From Methanomicrobiales archaeon (GTDB taxonomy: Archaea; Halobacteriota; Methanomicrobia; Methanomicrobiales; Methanomicrobiaceae): a DNA stretch of 5,277 nucleotides. The notes beneath the pieces are model-generated. The model was not told the DNA's origin. It made no database searches and was given only the letters and a program-made list of their open reading frames with translations. The position numbers and the translations under genes are program-made. Shown here in pieces: positions 1 through 4,652 of the stretch. The stretch spans positions 1 through 5,277 of the forward strand of contig JAAYIO010000112.1 of NCBI GenBank assembly GCA_012523385.1, given 5' to 3'. The first letter of the stretch is position 1, and the number at the start of each line of letters is the position of its first letter.

Positions 1-30
1 GAAATAGATAGGATAGTGGAGCCAGAATGA
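1..30 (+). CDS. 3' end of an unidentified upstream gene (partial)
   Basis: Only one of the three forward frames is open from the window edge. It reads EIDRIVEPE and then a TGA stop at 28-30. That stop overlaps the lysC start as ATGA, a common arrangement for translationally coupled genes in compact operons. The other two forward frames hit stops at once. Nine residues are too few to identify the protein. The call rests on the overlap geometry and on the lack of room for a separate lysC promoter in this window. It could simply be untranslated leader. Confidence 0.4.
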   Translation, partial: EIDRIVEPE

Positions 31-1421
31 GGCTTTTAATGAAATTTGGCGGCACCTCGGTCGGTGATCAGGACTCTATTGGCCGGGTTGTCGAAATCCT
101 GAAACATTACCACACGACAGGAAATGAGCTCTGTGTCGTAGTTTCAGCGATGTCAGGTGTAACAGACGAGCTCCATGCAATCGCCGCAGAGGTTGAAGGT
201 GACCGTGATGAACCACCCATTGATACGTTTATTGTATCCATGCAAACGCGGCACGGAAAGGTTCTGCAGGCAGTGGCACCGAATGAGTATGACACTGTTA
301 TGCAGGCCATCAACGAGCGGCTTGAAAAACTGAGAAATATTCTTACTGCTGTCGATAATCTGCGCGAACTGACCCCGCGGTCACGGGACTATATCATATC
401 ATTTGGTGAGCGTCTCTCTGCCCTTATTGTCTCTGCGGCGCTGAGGGAAGCGGGCATTCCCTCCCGGACACTGAACGGGTGCGAGGCCGGTATCCGGACA
501 AACGACCATCACGGATGCGCCGAGGTGCTTGCAGAGAGTAGCACCCTCATCCAGTCGCGTGTTGTTTCGCTTCTTCGGGATTCGGTGCCGGTCATCATGG
601 GCTACATGGGATGCACTGCTGACGGGATCGTAACGACTCTTGGCCGCAGTGGCTCGGACTATACTGCGGGCATTGTGGGCGCTGCCATCGATGCAGATGA
701 GATATGGATCTGGACGGATGTGGACGGCGTGATGACCGCTGACCCCCGCATTATCAAGGACGCACGGGTGCTCCCCGAGGTCTCGTACAGTGAGGCAATG
801 GAGCTCTCGTTCTTTGGTGCCAAGGTGTTACACCCGCGTTCCATTGAACCGGCGATGAAAAAGGGGATTTTGGTCAGGGTGAAAAACACCCGCAACCCAG
901 ATTCTCCGGGCTCCTGTGTGGTGGACAAGGCCACGCCCAACCATCGCGTGGTCAAGGCGATCACCTATATTGACAAGGTATCATTGATCAACATCACCGG
1001 TGCGCAGATGATCGGTCGTCCGGGCGTGGCCCGTGCCATCTTTTCTGCGCTGGGAGAGTATGAGGTCAACATCATGATGATCTCACAGGGGTCATCTGAG
1101 GCAAACATCTCTCTTATTGTGGGTGATGAACAGCTATTCACTGCCCTTGCCGCCTTAAATGAGGTGCTTGAGAAAGGATATATTCAGGATGTGAGCCATG
1201 ACCGTGACGTGGTTGCGGTGGCCGTTGTCGGTGTCGGCATGGCGGGTTCTCCGGGTATTGCCGGTCTGTTATTTACTGCCCTTGGACGCGAGGGCATCAA
1301 CCTCGTGATGATCTCACAGGGGTCATCTGAGGTCAATATTTCGTTTGTGGTGAAACAGGATGACGGACAGCGGGCTGTTCGCGTACTGCATAAAGAATTC
1401 GGGCTTGGAGAGGAGATCTGA
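27..1421 (+). CDS. lysC: Aspartate kinase (aspartokinase) with two C-terminal ACT domains
   Basis: This cytoplasmic enzyme phosphorylates L-aspartate to 4-phospho-L-aspartate. That is the first step toward lysine, threonine and methionine, and in many methanogens aspartate semialdehyde also feeds the aromatic pathway. The kinase domain covers about residues 1-300. Visible motifs are KFGGTSV at 6-12 (nucleotide and aspartate site), FGERLSA at 126-132, GRSGSD at 206-211, TDVDG at 230-234 and FGAKVLHP at 263-270. Two ACT regulatory domains follow, at about 315-390 and 395-464, each with an ISQGSSE motif (352-358 and 429-435). They suggest allosteric control by an end product such as lysine or threonine; which one cannot be read from the sequence. 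The length of 464 aa is normal for archaeal aspartokinases. The ATG start at 27 has GGAG at 18-21, five bases upstream; M5 would remove part of the N-terminal strand. One oddity is serine at 208, where most family members have glycine (GRGGSD). The gene is followed by purM after 3 bases. Confidence 0.97.
   Translation: MRLLMKFGGTSVGDQDSIGRVVEILKHYHTTGNELCVVVSAMSGVTDELHAIAAEVEGDRDEPPIDTFIVSMQTRHGKVLQAVAPNEYDTVMQAINERLEKLRNILTAVDNLRELTPRSRDYIISFGERLSALIVSAALREAGIPSRTLNGCEAGIRTNDHHGCAEVLAESSTLIQSRVVSLLRDSVPVIMGYMGCTADGIVTTLGRSGSDYTAGIVGAAIDADEIWIWTDVDGVMTADPRIIKDARVLPEVSYSEAMELSFFGAKVLHPRSIEPAMKKGILVRVKNTRNPDSPGSCVVDKATPNHRVVKAITYIDKVSLINITGAQMIGRPGVARAIFSALGEYEVNIMMISQGSSEANISLIVGDEQLFTALAALNEVLEKGYIQDVSHDRDVVAVAVVGVGMAGSPGIAGLLFTALGREGINLVMISQGSSEVNISFVVKQDDGQRAVRVLHKEFGLGEEI
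1075..1101 (+). repeat. 27-nt direct repeat, copy 1 (ACT domain 1 of lysC)
   Basis: This 27-base stretch is identical to 1306-1332, which lies 231 bases (77 codons) downstream in the same frame. It encodes most of the MISQGSSE ligand-site segment of the first ACT domain. The protein motif is conserved in the family, but here even the synonymous codons are identical between copies, while the flanking ACT sequence has diverged. Confidence 0.85.
1306..1332 (+). repeat. 27-nt direct repeat, copy 2 (ACT domain 2 of lysC)
   Basis: This is the second, base-for-base identical copy of 1075-1101. It encodes the matching segment (residues 428-435) of the second ACT domain. The downstream codons differ: GCAAACATCTCT after copy 1 against GTCAATATTTCG after copy 2. 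The identity is therefore local. Confidence 0.85.
1411..1417 (+). promoter_or_regulatory. Strong Shine-Dalgarno site for purM inside the lysC tail
   Basis: AGGAGAT lies in the last codons of lysC and matches the complement of the archaeal 16S rRNA 3' end. AGGAG ends 9 bases before the purM ATG at 1425. Because ribosomes finishing lysC (stop 1419-1421) pass directly over it, the two genes are probably translationally coupled. The site also fixes the purM start. Confidence 0.75.
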
Positions 1422-1424
1422 AAA

Positions 1425-2429
1425 ATGAGAGGACTGGGCAGAAAACATACGTACAGTGAAGCGGGTGTGGATATCGGGCTTGAGGCATCTGCGGTAAGGG
1501 CACTGGTCTCTAAACTGACGTTTAAGAGAACCGGCGACTATGCACCGGCCGGTGGAAGCGGACACTTTGCGGGTCTGATCGAGTTTGGCGATTACTATCT
1601 TGCTCTGGCGGTGGATGGTGTCGGCACCAAGATGCTTGTAGCAGATGTCATGGAAGACTGGACTACCATCGGCATTGACTGCATCGCGATGAATGTAAAC
1701 GACCTTTATGTGATGAACATCGACCCGGTGGCCTTTGTCGATTATATTGCGACCGACAAGCTTTCCATCAGTAAGATGGAGCAGGTGGGGATAGGCTTAA
1801 ACGAAGGCGCCCGTCAGGCGAATATGACGGTCATCGGCGGCGAGACGGCCACCCTGAAGGGCATGGTGACCGGCCTTGACGTAGCAGGAACGTGTCTTGG
1901 CGTCCAGAAAAAGGATGCCATCATCACCGGTGAAACCATAAAAGCAGGCGATATCATTGTGGGTGTGCCATCCTCCGGTATCCATTCAAACGGTCTCACG
2001 CTGGCCCGTGAACTGGTTGAGTCGTATGCACGCTATGATCAGATGATGCCGTGGGGAACAACGCTTGGTGAGGAGCTTCTCACTCCGACACGCATCTATG
2101 CGGGGGTGCTGGATGTTACTGCCACCGCTGAGGTGCATGGGATGTGCCATATCACGGGAGGCGGTCTTCTGAACCTGAACCGTCTGGGCGAATGGGGATA
2201 TGAGATCACAGACCCCCTCATCCCGCAACCCATCTTCCCCTGGATGCAGTCAATGGGCAGTGTGGATGAGGCAGAGATGTACCGGACCTTTAACATGGGC
2301 ATGGGTTATGTCTTTATCGTACCGGAGGAGTCGGTCGCGGCGGTGCAGAAAATCTTCTCTGATGCCCGCCCGGTTGGGAGAATCACGAACACTCCCGGCG
2401 TCTTTTTACGCGGCGAACCTATCGAATAA
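1425..2429 (+). CDS. purM: Phosphoribosylformylglycinamidine cyclo-ligase (AIR synthetase, PurM)
   Basis: This enzyme catalyses the ATP-dependent ring closure of formylglycinamidine ribonucleotide to 5-aminoimidazole ribonucleotide, the fifth step of de novo purine synthesis. It acts in the cytoplasm as a homodimer. The sequence carries the family signatures in order: a glycine-rich PAGGSGHFAGL at 41-51, DGVGTK at 64-69 (ATP and metal binding), MNVNDL at 89-94, GGETA at 138-142, GIHSNGLTLAR at 185-195, HITGGGL at 242-248 and FNMGMGY at 289-295. Residues to about 160 form the N-terminal AIRS domain, and the rest forms the C-terminal AIRS domain. The length of 334 aa is close to the usual 340-350, with no truncation. 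The ATG start is supported by AGGAGAT at 1411-1417 and by the 3-base gap after lysC. Co-transcription with lysC is likely. The two enzymes share no pathway step, though both draw on aspartate and nitrogen metabolism. The first purine enzyme, purF, lies in a separate operon downstream. Confidence 0.98.
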   Translation: MRGLGRKHTYSEAGVDIGLEASAVRALVSKLTFKRTGDYAPAGGSGHFAGLIEFGDYYLALAVDGVGTKMLVADVMEDWTTIGIDCIAMNVNDLYVMNIDPVAFVDYIATDKLSISKMEQVGIGLNEGARQANMTVIGGETATLKGMVTGLDVAGTCLGVQKKDAIITGETIKAGDIIVGVPSSGIHSNGLTLARELVESYARYDQMMPWGTTLGEELLTPTRIYAGVLDVTATAEVHGMCHITGGGLLNLNRLGEWGYEITDPLIPQPIFPWMQSMGSVDEAEMYRTFNMGMGYVFIVPEESVAAVQKIFSDARPVGRITNTPGVFLRGEPIE

Positions 2430-2441
2430 TCCCTTCCCGTC

Positions 2442-2449
2442 TTTTTTTT
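2442..2449 (+). terminator. U-tract terminator after purM
   Basis: A run of eight T begins 12 bases after the purM stop, and a second run of seven T lies at 2504-2510. I see no convincing stem before either. Archaeal RNA polymerase can terminate on U-rich tracts alone, so these runs are good candidates for the end of the lysC-purM transcript. They lie in the convergent gap 2430-2603, in which I see no gene. Confidence 0.55.
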
Positions 2450-2587
2450 GCGCCTGTGCCCGGAAGTATTTGAGTGATGCAACCTATCCCTGCGAGAAGA
2501 GACTTTTTTTCAACGAATCTTTGCTGACCTTTCGGTTTCCATCACCGACACGCAGGCGTGCCATGGGATGTCCTGATAATATGTCGC

Positions 2588-2614
2588 AAAAAAAGGATGA
2601 GGCTTATGTCATCC
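2588..2614 (-). terminator. Hairpin plus U-tract terminator over the zpr1 stop codon
   Basis: Read on the minus strand, GGATGA (2614-2609) and TCATCC (2600-2595) form a perfect 6-bp stem around an 8-base loop, followed at once by seven T (2594-2588). This looks like a bacterial intrinsic terminator. The zpr1 stop codon (2606-2604) lies in the loop, so the stem begins within the last codons of the gene. It probably ends the PUA-sepF-zpr1 transcript facing purM. Confidence 0.65.
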
Positions 2615-3137
2615 GGTCTTCGTACGGGACGAATGCACTCTTTACTGCATTCGGGTGGATGATGGCACTGTTCCCGTCCTGATCCTGAATAACCAGCGTG
2701 AATGGCACATTACCTGACCGCATATCTTCAATGCGTACTTTGAGTGCCTCTGCACGCTCGAGCTCTTCCCCTTCCGACCAGCTGATCACGCGATTGACCA
2801 CATCAATCATGCGGACGAGGACTCCTTCGACGTTGGTGATGAACCCTTCACAGATGGGCCCAGGTTCTGCGAGAATACCCAGTTCAGGTAATTCTATCGT
2901 ACTGGTCGTTGATCGAACTACACGGGCTTCCATGTCCTTTGGAGCAGAGACTGCGAGGGTATAGCGCGCTGGCTCATTCTCGCCCAGTATCATTACATCG
3001 ACAGAGCGGAACCCACAGGAAGGACAGATCACGGTTGTAATGAGAGCATCGGAAAAATAAGGGATTTCTATGGTTTTATACAGGTATTCGATCTCTTCTG
3101 AACACTGAAGGCATGGGGCACGGATGACCCGGTCCAC
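2604..3137 (-). CDS. zpr1: ZPR1-type zinc-finger protein
   Basis: This is a 177-aa archaeal member of the ZPR1 family. A four-cysteine zinc finger is visible at the N terminus, C9-x2-C12 and C38-x2-C41, followed by the family GFRSVDV segment at 42-48. Next comes a beta-rich domain with the conserved EGFITNVEGVL stretch. Eukaryotic ZPR1 has two finger-plus-domain units and works as a folding chaperone for the elongation factor eEF1A. Archaeal versions have one unit; a similar role on aEF1A is inference. Translation starts at GTG (3137-3135), two bases after the sepF stop. GGAGGG at 3151-3146 lies 8 bases upstream, inside the sepF tail, so translation is probably coupled to sepF. It is the last gene of its operon. 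I am confident of the family and less so of the cellular role. Confidence 0.9.
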   Translation of the reverse strand: MDRVIRAPCLQCSEEIEYLYKTIEIPYFSDALITTVICPSCGFRSVDVMILGENEPARYTLAVSAPKDMEARVVRSTTSTIELPELGILAEPGPICEGFITNVEGVLVRMIDVVNRVISWSEGEELERAEALKVRIEDMRSGNVPFTLVIQDQDGNSAIIHPNAVKSAFVPYEDRMT

Positions 3138-3139
3138 TC

Positions 3140-3520
3140 TCAGAGCCCTCCGCCTATTTTATCGCGGGAAATCTTTACCGATGTTGGCGTAAGAATCACA
3201 TACTTCTGGTCGCCAAGACCGACAATATCTCCGTTGATATCATGCGCAACGGCCCGGAGGTCTTTTAAGACGCGTTCATACGTGATCTTGTCCATCTTCA
3301 GTCGCGAGACATCAACAATAACGATGTTTCCATTATAGATCTCGTCCTTTACGCGGGGTGTGTCCTTGAGGTCATTTATTGTGGCGATCTTGACGTACAT
3401 AGAAGCCGGTGACGAATCCCCTGAAACGGATTCAAACGATGCAAGATCCAGCTCCATGTAATCGGACTCTGCCGTAGTTGTGGAACTCCTGCCAAGGATG
3501 GAATCCAGAAATTTAGCCAT
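3140..3520 (-). CDS. sepF: SepF, cell-division protein (FtsZ membrane anchor)
   Basis: This 126-aa protein has the archaeal SepF architecture. A short amphipathic N-terminal segment (MAKFLDSILG, 1-10) can serve as membrane-targeting helix. A low-complexity Ser/Thr linker follows, then a conserved YMELDLASFE box (21-30), and the compact SepF core from about 42 (YVKIATINDL) through GNIVIVDVSRL (64-74) to GDIVGLGDQKYVILTP (97-112). In archaea that use FtsZ, SepF binds the FtsZ tail and tethers the ring to the membrane. No FtsZ gene is in this window. The ATG start at 3520-3518 retains the whole membrane helix. It has no Shine-Dalgarno sequence, but a TATA-like box about 26 bases upstream fits a leaderless transcript. 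sepF follows the PUA gene by 55 bases and precedes zpr1 by 2 bases, with the zpr1 ribosome binding site in its tail. Confidence 0.93.
   Translation of the reverse strand: MAKFLDSILGRSSTTTAESDYMELDLASFESVSGDSSPASMYVKIATINDLKDTPRVKDEIYNGNIVIVDVSRLKMDKITYERVLKDLRAVAHDINGDIVGLGDQKYVILTPTSVKISRDKIGGGL
3146..3151 (-). promoter_or_regulatory. Shine-Dalgarno site for zpr1 inside the sepF tail
   Basis: On the minus strand this reads GGAGGG, overlapping the glycine codons near the SepF C terminus. It sits 8 bases before a GTG codon at 3137-3135. The spacing and strength support GTG as the zpr1 start and imply coupled translation of sepF and zpr1. Confidence 0.7.
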
Positions 3521-3540
3521 GGAATGGATTTTGGAGTGAA

Positions 3541-3550
3541 TTTTATTTAA
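3541..3550 (-). promoter_or_regulatory. TATA-like promoter of sepF (leaderless transcript)
   Basis: The minus strand reads TTAAATAAAA here, centred about 26 bases before the sepF ATG. Archaeal TATA boxes lie about 25-30 bases before the transcription start, so initiation would fall on or next to the ATG. That fits the lack of any Shine-Dalgarno match before sepF. There is no T-run on the minus strand after the PUA stop, so read-through from the upstream gene is also possible. Confidence 0.5.
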
Positions 3551-3575
3551 TGGTATCTTTTTTTGTGGGCTTCTC

Positions 3576-4073
3576 TTAGAACTCGATGTTCCAGAGTTCG
3601 TCGCCCACGTAATGGATGTTCTGGACCATTTTACCCGTATCTGCGGCTTCTAACTCTGCTGCATCGAGTTCTGCGATACCTACTGCAAGGGGTTTTCCGT
3701 AGGTCTCTTCGGTAATGAGTACCGGATGTCCGGCTCGAATGTCCTTACTCATGCGGACAATCCCGGGACGCATCACATCTGCGCCCTTTACCATGAATCG
3801 TATCGCGCCGGCATCAACGACAACGTTGCGCGCTGAAAACGGATGAGCGATGGCACCTCTCAGGGTCGGAAACACCATCTCCTGATATTCCATGAGATAG
3901 GGCTTCTTTCCAATGAGATACAGGGTGATATCTCCGTTTGTGTCTACCACCTCTGCGGCCGATGAACGAAAGAGTTCTGCGTCCGTTCCTATCTCTTCTT
4001 CGAGCCCGCGAAAGATGCGGGAGAGGTCAGATTTTCGTATCGTATGTCTTTTTCGTGAGCTTATCTTCGCCAT
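3576..4073 (-). CDS. PUA-domain RNA-binding protein, MCT-1/Tma20-like
   Basis: This protein matches the archaeal PUA family related to eukaryotic MCT-1/Tma20, which acts with DENR at the ribosome in recycling and re-initiation. Numbered from the upstream ATG, the pre-PUA region (about 1-80) holds a basic SSRKRHTIRK stretch and an FPTLRGA motif at 71-77. The PUA domain follows: VVVDAGAIRFMVKGADVMRPG at 87-107, GKPLAVGIAE at 129-138 and a C-terminal QNIHYVGDELW at 154-164, all close to the MCT-1 pattern. An archaeal role in binding rRNA, tRNA or initiating ribosomes is inference. Two ATGs compete, at 4082-4080 (168 aa) and 4073-4071 (165 aa). I prefer the second: GGGGA at 4087-4083 is 9 bases from it but touches the first, and the TATA-like box near 4104 would start RNA at about 4077. 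It diverges from the LSm operon and heads the minus-strand cluster. Confidence 0.9.
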   Translation of the reverse strand: MAKISSRKRHTIRKSDLSRIFRGLEEEIGTDAELFRSSAAEVVDTNGDITLYLIGKKPYLMEYQEMVFPTLRGAIAHPFSARNVVVDAGAIRFMVKGADVMRPGIVRMSKDIRAGHPVLITEETYGKPLAVGIAELDAAELEAADTGKMVQNIHYVGDELWNIEF

Positions 4074-4098
4074 ATTTAGCATTCCCCGTTATCTTTTG

Positions 4099-4110
4099 GA
4101 TATTTTAGGA
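4099..4110 (-). promoter_or_regulatory. TATA-like promoter of the PUA-sepF-zpr1 cluster
   Basis: The minus strand reads TCCTAAAATATC here. Its AT core lies about 30 bases before the preferred PUA start at 4073 and about 21 before the alternative start at 4082. Normal archaeal spacing would place the transcript start near 4077, giving a nearly leaderless message. The match is moderate. Confidence 0.4.
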
Positions 4111-4117
4111 TTTTGAT

Positions 4118-4135
4118 CCAATCTTACGAGATTGG
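4118..4135. promoter_or_regulatory. 18-bp inverted repeat between divergent promoters (candidate operator)
   Basis: CCAATCT and AGATTGG are perfect 7-base arms around the 4-base centre TACG. The repeat lies between the TATA-like box of the PUA gene (4099-4110) and that of LSm (4139-4149). Its right arm ends where the LSm BRE would be expected to begin. A dimeric regulator bound here could control both directions. No T-run follows on either strand, so a terminator is unlikely. No known regulator motif is recognised. Confidence 0.5.
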
Positions 4136-4138
4136 TCG

Positions 4139-4149
4139 CTATATTTATC
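4139..4149 (+). promoter_or_regulatory. TATA box of the LSm-L37e-purF operon
   Basis: CTATATTTATC is the best archaeal TATA-box match in the divergent gap. Standard spacing places the transcript start near 4170, leaving a leader of about 30 bases before the LSm ATG at 4202. That leader contains AGGT at 4192-4195 as a modest Shine-Dalgarno site, 6 bases before the ATG. A second AT-rich stretch at 4163-4172 is a weaker alternative. Confidence 0.6.
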
Positions 4150-4183
4150 TATGTTACAGCCGCAATTATAGTAATCCTCATCG

Positions 4184-4203
4184 ATTAGAACAGGTAGTCT
4201 AAT
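4184..4203 (+). promoter_or_regulatory. Small hairpin over the LSm ribosome binding site and start
   Basis: ATTAGA (4184-4189) and TCTAAT (4198-4203) form a 6-bp stem with the 8-base loop ACAGGTAG. The Shine-Dalgarno AGGT is displayed in the loop, and the first two bases of the ATG lie in the 3' arm. The stem is AU-rich and weak by itself, so a role in translational control is only a possibility. Confidence 0.35.
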
Positions 4204-4429
4204 GACCAGAAGACCATTGGAAATTTTAGATAAGGCCCTAAACCAGAAACCGGTTATCGTCAATTTAAAGGGCGATAGGGAAATCCGGGGTATTCTCCAG
4301 GGTTATGATGTTCATATGAACCTCGTCCTCGACAATGCAGAGGAAGATATTGATGGCGTGTCTGAAAAACGCGGCACTTTGATCGTCCGCGGAGATAATG
4401 TAATTTACATCTCTCCGTCCGTAGAATAA
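4202..4429 (+). CDS. Archaeal Sm-like RNA-binding protein (LSm/SmAP)
   Basis: This 75-aa protein is a complete single Sm fold. Archaeal Sm-like proteins form heptameric rings that bind U-rich RNA, and they are linked to tRNA processing and RNA metabolism. The Sm1 motif spans about residues 16-47. It includes LKGDREIRGILQGYD and the RNA-contact signature D36-x-H38-M39-N40-L41. The Sm2 motif is GTLIVRGDNVIYISP at 58-72, with the R63-G64-D65-N66 turn that closes the base-binding pocket. The length is typical of the family. The ATG is preceded by AGGT (4192-4195) and a likely TATA box at 4139-4149, so this is the first gene of its operon. L37e follows after 24 bases. The LSm-L37e pairing is common in archaea and favours co-expression with the ribosome. 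Confidence 0.96.
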   Translation: MTRRPLEILDKALNQKPVIVNLKGDREIRGILQGYDVHMNLVLDNAEEDIDGVSEKRGTLIVRGDNVIYISPSVE

Positions 4430-4453
4430 CATCATTCAGGTTGGTAACAAAAA

Positions 4454-4636
4454 ATGAGTAAAGGCACACCCTCAATGGGTAAACGGCAGAAAAGATCGCA
4501 TATTGCCTGCAGGCGCTGTGGTAAGATTTCATTCCACAAGAGTCACGGTGTATGTGCTTCGTGTGGGTTTGGTAAGTCTCCCCGTCTGCGCAAGTATAAC
4601 TGGGTGAATAAAACCGCAAGAACTTCTCCTAACTGA
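4454..4636 (+). CDS. rpl37e: Large-subunit ribosomal protein L37e (eL37)
   Basis: This small, strongly basic 60-aa zinc protein of the archaeal and eukaryotic large ribosomal subunit binds 23S rRNA. The four zinc-ligand cysteines are present as C19-x2-C22 and C34-x2-C37. They are flanked by the family signatures KGTPSMGKR at 3-11, RRCGKISFH at 20-28 and RKYNWVNK at 46-53. The length is normal for archaeal L37e. The ATG at 4454 lies 24 bases after the LSm stop. GGT at 4443-4445 and AGGT at 4438-4441 are weak Shine-Dalgarno candidates, so translation may depend partly on LSm. purF starts 16 bases after its stop, across a short T6 tract (4637-4642) that may reduce but probably does not end transcription. 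The gene has no bacterial counterpart and supports an archaeal source. Confidence 0.97.
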   Translation: MSKGTPSMGKRQKRSHIACRRCGKISFHKSHGVCASCGFGKSPRLRKYNWVNKTARTSPN

Positions 4637-4652
4637 TTTTTTAGGATTTATT

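Noticed and set aside
659..964. Open frame of 101 codons on the minus strand inside lysC
   Set aside because: It is a shadow of the aspartokinase coding sequence with no motif or promoter of its own.
2549..2560. CACGC-AG-GCGTG inverted repeat in the convergent gap, considered as a terminator or small RNA
   Set aside because: The loop of two bases is too short for a full stem, the palindrome is small, and no T-run follows on either strand.
2200..2682. Open frame of 160 codons on the plus strand running from inside purM into the convergent gap
   Set aside because: It overlaps purM in another frame and runs into the antisense of zpr1. Its product is a Ser/Arg-rich string with no recognisable motif, and no ribosome binding site supports its start.
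3558..3564. T7 run between the PUA gene and sepF, considered as a terminator
   Set aside because: The run is on the plus strand, whereas both flanking genes are transcribed from the minus strand, where it reads as A7.
4260..4619. Open frame of 119 codons on the minus strand opposite LSm and L37e
   Set aside because: It lies entirely antisense to two well-supported conserved genes, and the translation has no domain pattern.
4637..4642. T6 run between L37e and purF, considered as a full operon terminator
   Set aside because: The run is short, has no stem before it, and lies in a 16-base gap with the purF ribosome binding site directly after it. Read-through into purF is more likely.
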